This document shows, in pieces, positions 1 through 9,233 of a DNA stretch of 64,000 nucleotides. A model generated the notes under the pieces. That model ran no database searches. It was not told where the DNA came from and saw only the letters and a program-made list of their open reading frames with translations. The stretch comes from Streptomyces drozdowiczii. GTDB lineage: Bacteria > Actinomycetota > Actinomycetes > Streptomycetales > Streptomycetaceae. Both the position numbers and the translations under genes were made by a program. Position 1 is the stretch's first letter, and each line of letters begins with the position of its first letter. The stretch covers positions 558,001-622,000 of the forward strand of contig NZ_CP098740.1 in assembly GCF_026167665.1 (NCBI RefSeq), read 5' to 3'.

Positions 1-588
1 GCCCGGCGACCTGTCGCGGGCCCGGCATCCAGGACCGGGCGGGACCGGGCGCGGCCGGGCGGCGGGGCGGGGGCGGGCGGTCGCGGAGGCGATCTCGTCG
101 AAGATCCCGGCCCCGATGGCGACCGCCCGCATGCCGTCGGCGAGGGCGTGGTGCAGCTTGACGAGCACGGCGAACGGGCCGCCGTCCGGTCCGTCGATGA
201 GGTACATCTCCCAGGGCGGCAGGCCCCTGCGGAGCGGCCGCTCCATCAGCTCTCCGGCGAGCCGGGTGGCGGCCTCCATGAAGCCCGCGCCGCCGGGTGC
301 CGTGGCCTCGGCGGGCAGCCGTACGCGCCGGACGTGCCGGTGCACGTCGAACTCCGGGTCGGTGGACCAGGCCGCGCCGCCGACGGGCAGCAGGACGTCG
401 CGCACCCGCATGCGCAGCCGGGGGATCGCGGCGGCGCGGGCGCCGAGGAGGCCGAGGAGCGCGTCGGGGCCGGGGTCCGCGCCCGGGGGCGGCGCGAAGA
501 CGGCGAGCGCGCCGAGGTGCATGGGGTGGGCAGCGGACTCGAGGTGCCAGAAGGCGAGATCGAGGGGTGCCAGTAGTTCAGTGCCCAA
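1..588 (-). CDS. Wax ester synthase/diacylglycerol acyltransferase (WS/DGAT), N-terminal part
   Basis: This is the N-terminal 196 residues of a WS/DGAT-type acyltransferase; the rest lies beyond the left edge. Such enzymes join acyl-CoA to diacylglycerol or fatty alcohols to make storage lipid. The catalytic motif HHALADG is visible at about residues 146-152 (bases 133-153), and the N-terminus has the family pattern LAPLDLAFWHLES. The frame has no ATG or GTG before an upstream stop, so I place the start at TTG 588, with GAGG about six bases ahead. The last visible residues are rich in Pro and Gly, as in the linker between the two halves of these proteins. The family is secure from the motif; the substrate is not known. 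Confidence 0.82.
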   Translation of the reverse strand, partial: MGTELLAPLDLAFWHLESAAHPMHLGALAVFAPPPGADPGPDALLGLLGARAAAIPRLRMRVRDVLLPVGGAAWSTDPEFDVHRHVRRVRLPAEATAPGGAGFMEAATRLAGELMERPLRRGLPPWEMYLIDGPDGGPFAVLVKLHHALADGMRAVAIGAGIFDEIASATARPRPAARPRPVPPGPGCRARDRSPG

Positions 589-738
589 CGGGTCCTCATG
601 TCGTCGAATGACGGGAGACCGACCAGGTCGCAGTCAATCTCCGGCAGTCCATCACGGTCAAGTACAGACACGTTACGTTCAGTTACGTTCTCATTGCGCG
701 CAACTTCTCGGCCGGACGGGCGAGTACCGGCCGGCTGG

Positions 739-2805
739 TCAGTCGCGTGGCGGAACGACGAATTCGCTCCAGACGCACTTGCCGGTGCCCCGGGACTCGA
801 CGCCCCAGGCGTCCGCGAGCTGGTCGACCAGCAGCAGGCCGCGTCCGGAGACCCCCGCCTCGCCCGCTTCCCGGCGGCGCGGCAGGGCGCTCGACCGGTC
901 CTCGACGTCGACCCGGAGCCGCCGCTCGGGACCGGTGAGGACCCGGATCGTGACGATGGCGCCGCCGTCGGTGTGCATCAGGGCGTTGGTGACCAGCTCG
1001 TCGGCGGCCAGCTCGACCTCGTCGGCCCGGTCCTTGGCACCCCAGGCCCGGACCGCCGCGCGGATCATGTGGCGGGCCGAGCTGAGCGCCTCGGGGTCGT
1101 TCTGGGCGACGTGCTGCTGGAGCCGGCCGCCCGGCTGCGGGGCCTGCGCGGCCTTGCGGCGCAGGAGCAGCAGCGCCACGTCGTCCTCGCCGCCGCGCTC
1201 GTCCACGGAGGCGCAGAGGCGGTCGGCGAGCTGATCGAGGTCCTGCGGGCCGTTGGTGACGAGGGCGGTGAGCCGCTGGGTGCCCTCGTCCAGGTCGGCG
1301 CCCGGCAGTTCCACCAGTCCGTCGGTGAACAGCACCATGGTCTGGCCGGGGTCCAGCTCGACCGTGCCGACCGGGTATTCGAGCCGGCCGAATTCGGCGG
1401 AGAGCCCGAGCGGCAGCCCGCCCTCGGACGGCACCCTGCGGCAGCCGCCGTCGGCGTCGCGGACGAGCGGGTCGACGTGTCCGGCGCGGACCAGCTGGAC
1501 CACGCCGGTGGTCAGGTCGGCCTCGGCATAGGTGCAGGTCGCGAAGCGGTCGGTGTCGAGTTCGTGCAGGAAGACGGAGGCCCGTGCCATGACCGTGGCG
1601 GGGCTGTGCCCCTCGGCGGCGTACGCGCGCAGCACGATGCGGAGCTGGCCCATCACGGCGGCCGCGTGGGTGTCGTGGCCCTGCACGTCCCCGATGACGG
1701 CGCCGACCCGGCCGCCGGGCAGCGGGATGACGTCGTACCAGTCGCCGCCGATGTCCCGGCCGAGCCGGGCCGAGCGGTACCGCACGGCGATCTGGGCGCC
1801 GGGCACGTCGGGGATCCGGCGCGGCAGCATGGCCTGCTGGAGCCCTTCGGCGAGATCGTGCTCCTGCTCGTAGAGCATGGCGCGCTGGAGGCTCTGGGCG
1901 ATGGAGCTGCCGAGGGCGAGGAGCAGGTTCCGCTCGTCGGCGGTGAAGCCGTCCTTGCCGCTGTAGAGAAGGCCGAGCGCGCCGATGGGGCGGGCCTGCG
2001 CGATCAGCGGGAGGTAGGCGGCGGAGGTGATGCCGAGGTGGCTGATGTACGGCCAGAGGACGGGGTAGGAGGTGGCGAAGTCCTCGGCCGACTCGATGAA
2101 GCGGGGGCCGAGCGTGCGGACGACCTCGCTCATCGGGTACTGCTCGTCCGTCCGGGTGTACCGGGTGCCGGGCACGAACGACCCCTCGGGGCCGTCGGCC
2201 ACCAGATGGATGCGCCCGGCCTCGATGAGCCCCATGACCAGGCTGGTCGCGCCGAGCAGGGCCAGGCCCTCGGAGTTCTTCAGGACCTCGATGACGTCCT
2301 TGACGGTACGGGCGTGGGCCAGGGCGGCCGTGGTGGCGTCGACCAGGCTGGTGCGGCGGCGCAGCTCCTCGTCCAGCTCGCGGCGGGCGGCGGACTCGGC
2401 CAGCTCCGGGCCGGCGTCCCTGACGATGCCGATGATCCGGCGGGGGCGGCCGCTGTCGTCGCGGCGTACGAAGCCCTGGGTGTGCGCCCAGCGCAGGGTG
2501 CCGTCGCGCGACTGGAGGCGGAAGTACGCCCCGTAGGTGCTGCGGCCGCTCTTCAGCGTCTCCGAGACCATGGCGTCCAGCCGGACGCCCTCGTCGGGCG
2601 GCACGCGCAGCCCGAGCGTCTCGGGCCGGTTGTCGTACTCCTCGGCCCTCATGTCGAACACGTCGAGGGCCGGCCGGTCCAAGTGCATGAGGCCGCTGTC
2701 GAGATCCCAGTCGAAGCTGCCCATTCGGTTCAGGGCGAGGCTGAGATCCGGGTGGGCGGGCCAGTCGTCCGGGAGTGACAGGGCACCCGCTACCCGATCA
2801 TCCAT
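739..2805 (-). CDS. PAS-GAF-PP2C phosphatase with C-terminal HATPase domain
   Basis: A 688-residue cytoplasmic signalling protein of the RsbU/SpoIIE type common in Streptomyces. In order it shows a PAS domain (about 25-135, with the FDWDLDSG pattern), a GAF domain (about 150-310), a PP2C/SpoIIE phosphatase domain (about 330-545, with GGDWYDV and GDVQGHD) and an RsbW-like ATPase domain (about 560-685, with ELVTNALMHT). Phosphatase and anti-sigma kinase-like activities are therefore fused, which suggests it acts on anti-sigma antagonist (STAS) proteins. No such partner is adjacent. I chose ATG 2805; an in-frame GTG lies three codons upstream. The signal it senses is unknown. Confidence 0.9.
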   Translation of the reverse strand: MDDRVAGALSLPDDWPAHPDLSLALNRMGSFDWDLDSGLMHLDRPALDVFDMRAEEYDNRPETLGLRVPPDEGVRLDAMVSETLKSGRSTYGAYFRLQSRDGTLRWAHTQGFVRRDDSGRPRRIIGIVRDAGPELAESAARRELDEELRRRTSLVDATTAALAHARTVKDVIEVLKNSEGLALLGATSLVMGLIEAGRIHLVADGPEGSFVPGTRYTRTDEQYPMSEVVRTLGPRFIESAEDFATSYPVLWPYISHLGITSAAYLPLIAQARPIGALGLLYSGKDGFTADERNLLLALGSSIAQSLQRAMLYEQEHDLAEGLQQAMLPRRIPDVPGAQIAVRYRSARLGRDIGGDWYDVIPLPGGRVGAVIGDVQGHDTHAAAVMGQLRIVLRAYAAEGHSPATVMARASVFLHELDTDRFATCTYAEADLTTGVVQLVRAGHVDPLVRDADGGCRRVPSEGGLPLGLSAEFGRLEYPVGTVELDPGQTMVLFTDGLVELPGADLDEGTQRLTALVTNGPQDLDQLADRLCASVDERGGEDDVALLLLRRKAAQAPQPGGRLQQHVAQNDPEALSSARHMIRAAVRAWGAKDRADEVELAADELVTNALMHTDGGAIVTIRVLTGPERRLRVDVEDRSSALPRRREAGEAGVSGRGLLLVDQLADAWGVESRGTGKCVWSEFVVPPRD

Positions 2806-3076
2806 GTGCGTCACTCTGCCACCATTTGTCCGATTCTTCGACTGAACCGTCCATTTGGTGAACGTGCGATAGGACACATTTACGGAGCGCGCCGGAGGGC
2901 CGCATCACAAGGATTCCCGGCTCACCCACGCGGAGGGAGCCCCGAATACCGCCCGGTAACGCCGCCCCGCCCCGAAAGCGAGTCCGAGCAGCGGCTAACG
3001 TGTGCGAGGGGTCGACTAAGCCTTGCCTTACCAACCGGCCCCGCTTCTGCTCGCCCGTTCGAAGGAACAGCTCGCC
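2806..3076. promoter_or_regulatory. Divergent intergenic region with weak iron-box-like palindrome
   Basis: This 271-bp gap separates the PP2C gene from fprA, so it should carry promoters in both directions. Near fprA it contains TAAGCCTTGCCTTA (3017-3030), whose ends are inverted repeats and which loosely resembles the DmdR/IdeR iron box. The match is partial and I rate it as possible only. GAAGGA at 3061 is the fprA ribosome binding site. I see no other clear element. Confidence 0.35.
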
Positions 3077-4444
3077 ATGACACGCCCCGTCCGCGTCGCC
3101 ATCGTCGGAGCCGGTCCCGCCGGCATCTACGCGGCGGACGCGCTGCTCAAATCCGACGCGGCCGCCGACCCGGGCGTCTCCATCGACCTCTTCGAGCGGA
3201 TGCCCGCCCCCTTCGGCCTGATCCGCTACGGCGTGGCGCCCGACCACCCGCGCATCAAGGGCATCGTGCAGGCGCTGCACCAGGTCCTGGACAAGCCGCA
3301 GCTGCGCCTGTTCGGCAACGTCGACTACCCGAACGACCTGGACCTCGACGAGCTGCGCACGTTCTACGACGCGGTGATCTTCTCCACCGGCGCCGACGCG
3401 GACCGGGCGCTCGACATCCCGGGCCACGACCTGGACGGCTCCTACGGGGCCGCCGACTTCGTCTCCTGGTACGACGGCCACCCGGACGTCCCGCGCACCT
3501 GGCCGCTGGAGGCCGAGAAGGTCGCCGTGCTGGGCGTCGGGAACGTGGCCCTGGACGTGGCCCGCATACTCGCGAAGACCGCCGACGAGCTGCTGCCGAC
3601 CGAGATCCCGGCCAACGTCTACGAGGGCCTGAAGGCGAACAAGGCGCTGGAGGTGCACGTCTTCGGGCGGCGCGGCCCGGCGCAGGCGAAGTTCAGCCCG
3701 ATGGAGCTGCGCGAGCTGGACCACTCGCCCAACATCGAGGTCATCGTCAACCCCGAGGACATCGACTACGACGAGGGCTCGATCGAGACCCGGCGCGGGA
3801 ACAAGCAGGCCAACATGGTCGCCTCCACGCTGGAGAACTGGGCGATCCGCGACGTCGGCGACCGGCCGCACAAGCTCTTCCTGCACTTCTTCGAGTCCCC
3901 CGTCGAGATCACCGGCGAGGACGGCCGGGTGACCGGTCTGCGCACCGAGCGCACCGAGCTGGACGGGACCGGCAACGTGCGCGGCACCGGCACCTTCCAC
4001 GACTGGGACGTCCAGAGCGTCTACCGGGCGGTCGGCTACTACTCGCGCGAGCTGCCGAAGCTGCCGTTCGACGTCGCGTCCGGCACCGTCCCGCACGCCG
4101 CGGGCCGGGTCCTCGAAGGCGACGAGCCGATGGAGTCGGTGTACGTCACCGGCTGGATCAAGCGCGGCCCGGTCGGCCTGATCGGCCACACCAAGGGCGA
4201 CGCCAACGAGACGGTCGCCTGCCTCCTGGAGGACCACGCGGCCGGCCGGCTGCCCGCCCCGGCGCGGCCCGAGCCGGAGGCCGTCACCGCCTTCCTGGAG
4301 GAGCGCGGCATCCGCTACACCACCCGAGAGGGCTGGTACCGGCTCGACGCGCACGAGCGCGCCCTCGGGGCCGAGCAGGACCGCGAGCGCGTCAAGGTCG
4401 TGGAGCGCGAGGCGATGCTGGACGCCTCGGAGGCCGGCCACTGA
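3077..4444 (+). CDS. fprA: Ferredoxin/adrenodoxin-type NADP+ reductase FprA
   Basis: A 455-residue FAD enzyme that passes electrons between NADPH and ferredoxin, supplying for example cytochromes P450. The N-terminal FAD-binding motif GAGPAGIYAAD (about 9-19) is followed by the family signature FGLIRYGVAPDHPRIK, and an NADP-binding GVGNVALDVARIL lies near residue 155. The C-terminal GWIKRGPVGLIGHTKGDA is also characteristic. The length matches mycobacterial FprA. ATG 3077 has GAAGGA ten bases upstream. The gene stands alone and converges on a chitinase across a strong terminator. Confidence 0.93.
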   Translation: MTRPVRVAIVGAGPAGIYAADALLKSDAAADPGVSIDLFERMPAPFGLIRYGVAPDHPRIKGIVQALHQVLDKPQLRLFGNVDYPNDLDLDELRTFYDAVIFSTGADADRALDIPGHDLDGSYGAADFVSWYDGHPDVPRTWPLEAEKVAVLGVGNVALDVARILAKTADELLPTEIPANVYEGLKANKALEVHVFGRRGPAQAKFSPMELRELDHSPNIEVIVNPEDIDYDEGSIETRRGNKQANMVASTLENWAIRDVGDRPHKLFLHFFESPVEITGEDGRVTGLRTERTELDGTGNVRGTGTFHDWDVQSVYRAVGYYSRELPKLPFDVASGTVPHAAGRVLEGDEPMESVYVTGWIKRGPVGLIGHTKGDANETVACLLEDHAAGRLPAPARPEPEAVTAFLEERGIRYTTREGWYRLDAHERALGAEQDRERVKVVEREAMLDASEAGH

Positions 4445-4451
4445 CACCACG

Positions 4452-4495
4452 GCGACGGCCCCGCACCTCCCGGAAGGGGGGTGCGGGGCCGTCGC
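4452..4495. terminator. Bidirectional terminator between fprA and chitinase
   Basis: A 16-bp GC-rich stem (4452-4467 with 4480-4495) with a 12-nt loop lies between two converging genes. It can serve both strands. There is no long T-run, as is usual in Streptomyces. Confidence 0.85.
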
Positions 4496-4515
4496 CCTGA
4501 GGGGGGTCTGCGGGG

Positions 4516-5568
4516 TCAGCGGCCCTGGAGCGCCTTCACGTTGTCGCCGAAGGTCCAGTTCTTCGAGCCGTCCCAGTTAAGCGACCAGGTCATGAGGCCC
4601 TTGAGGCTGTTGCCGTAGTGGTTCCACGCCTGGGAGACGAGGCCGGTCGACATGTAGCCGCCGCCCGCGCCGGGCTGGGCGGGCAGACCGGGGACCTGCT
4701 TGTCGTAGGGCACCCGGATCGTGGTGCCCTGGATGGTGAGGCCCTTGTCGAGGCAGTCGGTCTGCGCGGTGAAGCCCTGCACGGTGCCGGCGGAGTACGA
4801 GTCGCCGGAGCAGCCGTACATGCTGCCGTTGTAGTACTGCATGTTCAGCCACCAGAGCCGGCCGTTGTCCGCGTACTTCTTGATGATCGGGAGGTACGCG
4901 CCCCAGATCGAGCCGTACACGACGCTGCCGCCGGTGACGTAGGCCGTCTCGGGGGCCATGGTCAGGCCGAAGTTGGACGGCATCTTCGCGAGGACGCCGT
5001 CGATGATGCGGATCAGGTTGGACTGCGAGGCGGACAGCTGGCTGATGGTACCGGTGCCGGTCAGACCGGTCTCGATGTCGATGTCGATGCCGTCGAAGTT
5101 GTACTTCTTCAGGATGGGCACGACCGTGTCCACGAAACGGTCGGCGACGGCGGTGGAGCTGAGGTCGATGCCGGCGGTGGCGCCGCCGATCGACAGGAGG
5201 GTGGTGAGCCCGGACGCCTTCGCCCGGCACATCTCGGCAGGGGTCGGCACCTTGACGGTCGAGTCCATCCCGTCCTCCCAGAGGACGGTGCCGTCCGAGC
5301 GGATGACCGGGAAGGCCGCGTTGATCACGTTGTAGCCGTGCTGCGGGATGCGGCTGTCGGTGACGGGGATCCAGCCCAGCGGCGGGTGCACCCCGTTGGA
5401 CGCGCCGTCCCAGTTCTCCCAGTAGCCCTGGAGCACCTTGCCCGCGGGCTTCGACTTGACCGCACAGGTCTCCTCCTGCGCGGAACTCGGCGTCGCGCCG
5501 ACGAGCATCTGGACGATGCAGGCCGCCGCCAGGCCGACCCCCAGCAGACGTGATGTGCGACCGAACAT
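4516..5568 (-). CDS. Secreted GH18 chitinase, catalytic domain only
   Basis: A 350-residue exported family 18 chitinase that cleaves beta-1,4 links in chitin. Residues 1-30 form a signal peptide ending near SSA-Q. The catalytic DxxDxDxE motif reads DGIDIDIE at 159-166, with SIGG at about 126-129 and MQYYNG further on, as in the family. There is no carbohydrate-binding module, so it may act on soluble or accessible chitin. The promoter upstream carries two copies of the 12-bp repeat known from Streptomyces chitinase genes, which points to DasR control by N-acetylglucosamine signals. Family assignment is firm. Confidence 0.95.
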   Translation of the reverse strand: MFGRTSRLLGVGLAAACIVQMLVGATPSSAQEETCAVKSKPAGKVLQGYWENWDGASNGVHPPLGWIPVTDSRIPQHGYNVINAAFPVIRSDGTVLWEDGMDSTVKVPTPAEMCRAKASGLTTLLSIGGATAGIDLSSTAVADRFVDTVVPILKKYNFDGIDIDIETGLTGTGTISQLSASQSNLIRIIDGVLAKMPSNFGLTMAPETAYVTGGSVVYGSIWGAYLPIIKKYADNGRLWWLNMQYYNGSMYGCSGDSYSAGTVQGFTAQTDCLDKGLTIQGTTIRVPYDKQVPGLPAQPGAGGGYMSTGLVSQAWNHYGNSLKGLMTWSLNWDGSKNWTFGDNVKALQGR

Positions 5569-5633
5569 GGCGGGACCTCTTCCTGGAATGGCATGCCCCT
5601 GACAACACGCAAGCGGAATCGTGAACGCCGCCC

Positions 5634-5675
5634 AACGTAAAGTGGTCCAGACCTTCCGTCAATAGGTCTGGACCA
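5634..5675 (-). promoter_or_regulatory. Chitinase promoter with two DasR-type 12-bp repeats
   Basis: Two perfect 12-bp elements, TGGTCCAGACCT at 5643-5654 and its inverse at 5664-5675, flank a minus-strand -35 box TTGACG (5662-5657). A -10 box TACGTT follows after 17 bp (5639-5634). The same 12-bp repeat is known from Streptomyces chitinase promoters and matches the DasR site. A repressor bound here would cover the -35 box. Confidence 0.8.
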
Positions 5676-5693
5676 AAGTGGCACCGCTGTGCT

Positions 5694-6290
5694 TCATGGG
5701 GAGGCGTGCGCGTCACGGGACCGCTCGCGCACCCGGTCCGGATACCTCTCGGTGAACCGGACCGCCAGCACCAGCAGGACCACCGGGATGATCCAGTTGA
5801 ACCAGTCGCGCCCCGACGAGGTGTGCAGCGCGAGGAGTCCCAGCAGGGCGGTGGCCGCGAAGACGGCGCCCCACAGCAGCGTCAGCACCCGGTTGACGTG
5901 CCGGAACACCGGCGTCCCCCACACCTCTCGGGGCGTCGACTCACGCGCGTACTGCTCGGTGAACGGGACGAACGCCAGCGAGCCGAGCGCCACCACGGCG
6001 ATGACGGCGCTGGACAGCACCTGGGCGTACCTCTCGACCCAGTCCAGGTCCTGACGGTCCAGGAAGAGTGCCAGGACGCTCAGCAGCGCGAAGAAGACGA
6101 TGCCGGTGACCTCCAGGATCTTGAAGGAACCCCGGCGCATGTCCGGCAGGTTCAGCACCACGGCGGCCACCAGGCCGGCCAGAGCGGCGTACTCCCAGGT
6201 GCTGGGAGAGGCGACGACGACGAAGATGATCCAGGGCGCGAACGCGAAGAACAGGTTCCCCGTCCGCCGCCCGGAGCGGGTTTCGGACAC
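5694..6290 (-). CDS. Six-helix membrane protein of unknown function
   Basis: A 198-residue integral membrane protein with six clear hydrophobic segments, starting near residue 12 and ending near residue 180, and short polar ends. I recognise no functional motif. GTG 6290 is chosen as the start because CGGAGG lies nine bases upstream; the open frame extends further but has poor codon character there. It is divergent from the carotenoid oxygenase gene and downstream on the same strand lies the chitinase promoter, so it is probably a single gene. The function is not known. Confidence 0.75.
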   Translation of the reverse strand: MSETRSGRRTGNLFFAFAPWIIFVVVASPSTWEYAALAGLVAAVVLNLPDMRRGSFKILEVTGIVFFALLSVLALFLDRQDLDWVERYAQVLSSAVIAVVALGSLAFVPFTEQYARESTPREVWGTPVFRHVNRVLTLLWGAVFAATALLGLLALHTSSGRDWFNWIIPVVLLVLAVRFTERYPDRVRERSRDAHASP

Positions 6291-6468
6291 CGGACACCTC
6301 CGAAGGTGTGGCCCGGCGCGGCGATCTGCCGCGTCTTCCATGGTGGGCCCGGGGGCGGCCCTCCGCACTCCGCGACCGCGTTGCGGCGGTCCCGGGCCGG
6401 GGCTTGAATGAGGAGTCAGCCCGGCCCCGTCCGGGTGCGCCCTCCACGTCCCGGCAAGGGAGGCCGCC

Positions 6469-7902
6469 ATGGCCGCACATGCCGCACACGCCTTCGACCC
6501 GAGCCGGGTCGTCCACCTCTCGGGGCGCTTCGCCCCGGTGACCGAAGAGGTCGACGAGGCGGACCTTGAAGTGTCGGGCGCGCTGCCCGGCGAGCTGGAC
6601 GGGGTGTTCCTGCGCAACGGCCCCAATCCCCGCTTCACGCCGATCGGTTCGTACCTCTACCCGATCGACGGCGACGGCATGCTGCACGGCGTGTGGATCT
6701 CCGGCGGCCGGGCCCGCTACCGCAACCGGTTCGTCCGGACACCCGCCGTGGTGGCCGAGGAGCGGGCCGGGCGGGCGCTCTGGGGCGGCATCGAGTCGAT
6801 GATCCTGCCGCAGGAGCCGGACGTCGGCCCCGAGCTGGCCGGGACCTTCCGCGACATGCCGGACATCAACGTGGTGCGCCACGCGGGACGGCTCCTGGCG
6901 CTCGCCGAGTCCGACTGCCCGTTCCTCATGACGCCCGAGCTGGCGACCGTCGGCAAGGAGACGTTCGGCGGGGCGCTGCCGGCGGGCATCACCGCGCATC
7001 CGAAGACGGACCCGGTCACGGGCGAGATGCTGGTCTTCTGCTACGGCCTGGAGCCGCCCTACCTCACCTGGTCCGCGATCGGCCCCCTGGGCGGCGTGCT
7101 CCGGGGCCCCACCCCCGTGGACGGGGTCGACGAGCCGATGATGATCCACGACATGGCGATCACCCCGCGCTTCCTGGTGATCGTGCTGGCACCGGTGTTC
7201 TTCGACATCGCGGCGGCCATGAACGGCGGCTCGATGATCGACTGGCGCCCCGAACGCGGCACCCGTCTCGCCCTGATCCCGCGCGACGGCGGCCCGGTGC
7301 GCTGGGCGTCGGACGACGCCTTCTGGCTGTGGCACACGGTCAACGCGTACGACACCGAGCCCGGCGGCGGCGATGTGGTGCTGGACTACGTGCAGTGGAC
7401 CCGCCTGTCCATGGGCGCCCCCGCCGAGGGGGCGGAACCCAACCACGCGGGCCTGGTGCGCGCGGTCATCGATCCCGTCGCGGGCACGATGCGCCGGACG
7501 GTGCTGGACGACGTCCGGATGGAGCTCCCGCGCACCGACGACCGGCTGATCGGCAGGCGCCACCACCAGCTGGCCGTGGCCTCGGACTCCGGCAGCCTGG
7601 ATCTGCTGCCCGGCGAGTACGACACGCTGCGCTGGTACGACGGCAACGACCCCTCCGGCCCGCATGTGGCCTGGCGGGCCGGGGACCTGTCGGTGGGCGA
7701 GCCGGTCTTCGCCCCCGTCCCGGGCACCGGGCCGGGCGAGGGCGGTTACTGGATGACGTACGCCACCGACCGCACCGACGGGACCAGCTGGCTGCTCGTC
7801 ATCCCGTCCGAGGACCCGGCGTCGGGCCCGGTGGCCCGGGTCCGCATCCCGGTCCGCGTCCCCCTGGGCCTCCACGGCAACTGGCTGCCCACCGAGGAGT
7901 GA
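6469..7902 (+). CDS. Carotenoid cleavage oxygenase family protein
   Basis: A 477-residue non-heme iron oxygenase of the carotenoid cleavage/lignostilbene dioxygenase family. The four iron-binding histidines are present at H177 (GITAHPK), H227 (MMIHDMAI), H289 (WLWHTVNAYD) and H469 (GLHGNW). The N-terminal FLRNGPNPRF and the PIDGDGMLHG pattern also fit. Members split double bonds in carotenoids, apocarotenoids or stilbenes; which one applies here cannot be told. AGGGAGG precedes ATG 6469. No carotenoid biosynthesis gene is nearby. The enzyme should be cytoplasmic, as there is no signal peptide. Confidence 0.93.
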   Translation: MAAHAAHAFDPSRVVHLSGRFAPVTEEVDEADLEVSGALPGELDGVFLRNGPNPRFTPIGSYLYPIDGDGMLHGVWISGGRARYRNRFVRTPAVVAEERAGRALWGGIESMILPQEPDVGPELAGTFRDMPDINVVRHAGRLLALAESDCPFLMTPELATVGKETFGGALPAGITAHPKTDPVTGEMLVFCYGLEPPYLTWSAIGPLGGVLRGPTPVDGVDEPMMIHDMAITPRFLVIVLAPVFFDIAAAMNGGSMIDWRPERGTRLALIPRDGGPVRWASDDAFWLWHTVNAYDTEPGGGDVVLDYVQWTRLSMGAPAEGAEPNHAGLVRAVIDPVAGTMRRTVLDDVRMELPRTDDRLIGRRHHQLAVASDSGSLDLLPGEYDTLRWYDGNDPSGPHVAWRAGDLSVGEPVFAPVPGTGPGEGGYWMTYATDRTDGTSWLLVIPSEDPASGPVARVRIPVRVPLGLHGNWLPTEE

Positions 7903-7903
7903 A

Positions 7904-7953
7904 GGCCGCCGACAGGTGAGGGCCGCCGACAGGTGAGGCCCGCCGGGGGTGAG
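7904..7953 (+). repeat. 17-bp tandem duplication behind the oxygenase gene
   Basis: GGCCGCCGACAGGTGAG occurs twice head to tail (7904-7920 and 7921-7937), followed by a degraded third copy (7938-7953). The array begins just after the stop codon of the oxygenase gene. It does not form a clear hairpin, and I see no function beyond replication slippage. Confidence 0.8.
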
Positions 7954-7965
7954 GCCCGCCGCCCC

Positions 7966-9100
7966 TCACCACCGCCCGGCCGGACCCTCGTCGGCGCCCC
8001 GGGGCAGCCGGATGGACGTCGGCGGCTCGTCGGACCCGGGCGGCTCGTCCGGGACCGGCGGCACCTCGGAGGGCTCGTCCGTGGGCTCACCGGTCGGCGT
8101 CGGGCAGCGCGTTTCCCCCGGCACCCGGGCGGGTACGCGGCCGGCCACCGCCGGCTCACCGGGTGGTGTGGGCGTCTCCGGTGTGGGTACGCCGGGCGTC
8201 GGGCAGTCCTCCGGAGACCGCGACGGCGTGGGCTCCGACGGCTTCTCCGGCCGCTTCGAGGCGGGGGCGGTACGTCGGGGAGCGGGCCGGTGATGTCGGT
8301 GTCGGGGGTGTAGGGCGGCGGCTTCTCGGGAACGCGGTCGCCGGTCCCCTCGTCGCCGGCCGGACGGGCGATCCAGCTGTGGTGGGCCAGGTCGGCGATC
8401 ACCAGCTCCGCCACGGGCCGGGCGGCGGGCTCGACCACGACGGTCCGCGCCGGGTCGAACCCCTCCCACCGCTTCCCCGTCCCGGCCGTCGCGTCACCCG
8501 GGCGGTCCGGCGGGTCCAGCGGGTTGCCGCAGGCGCAGCGGACCCGGGGCAGCCCCCGTGCGTCGACCATGACCGCGGTCCCGGCCTGCAACACGGCCTG
8601 GTAGGCGGTGACGGAGCCGTCCCGGAAGCCGTGCCCGGTGACCAGGGTGTCGGCGCGCAGCAGGACCGGCGTCAGGCCGCGCAGGAAGCCGGCGACCTTC
8701 TCGCGTGCGACGGACACGGTCTGCGCGAACGCCTCTTCCCGCGCCGGGTCCACGGCAAGCATCCGGATCTCCGCCTCCACGTCGCAGGAGGGACGGCGCG
8801 TGTTCCGGCGTACAGGCCGGGCGTCGATCCGGTGCGCTTGAGCGCCTGCCCGGGCGTCGACGGGGAGCGGGGTGACCCGGTCGGCACGGCGTCCGGGGGC
8901 AGGGCCGGGCCGCCCGCGGTGGAGGCGGTGAAGGGTGCGGTTCCGGGATCGGCCGCGGGCTGGAGGACGAGGTCGGCGGCGTCGGCCGTCCGCGTGGCAG
9001 AGCGGCGGGCGGGGGTGCCCCCGGCGCAGCCCGCGCCGAGGAGGAGGCCGGCGCAGAGCAGGGCGGGGACAGTGCGGCGCAGTCGTATGCGTGAGGGCAC
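7966..9100 (-). pseudogene. DUF6777-type lipoprotein gene, interrupted by two apparent frameshifts
   Basis: Read across two single-base gaps, this is a roughly 378-residue exported lipoprotein. It begins at GTG 9100 with AGGAGA upstream, has a lipoprotein signal ending LLLGAGCAGG, a core with the pattern LRGLTPVLLRADTLVTGHGF and RCACGNPLDPP, and a proline-rich C-terminal third. The pattern matches what I know of streptomycete DUF6777 proteins. The frame moves once at about 8795-8815 and again at 8261-8270 (GCGGGGGCGG). Both shifts need one extra base, like other shifts in this window, so consensus error is as likely as true decay. The function of the family is unknown. Confidence 0.65.
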
Positions 9101-9233
9101 GGGCGGGTCTCCTGCCTGGTCACCGGTCTCCCGGTCGCTCCCCTCATGTCTGCCGCACTTCCCGGTCCGCCGCAAACGGACGGGGACCGGAGAGATCCGG
9201 CGCGCGGCGGGCGCACGGCCGATACTGGTAGCG

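Noticed and set aside
598..2778. A 726-codon open frame on the plus strand
   Set aside because: It is the complement of the PAS-GAF-PP2C gene, which has intact family motifs; the plus frame has none and is Gly/Ala/Arg-rich.
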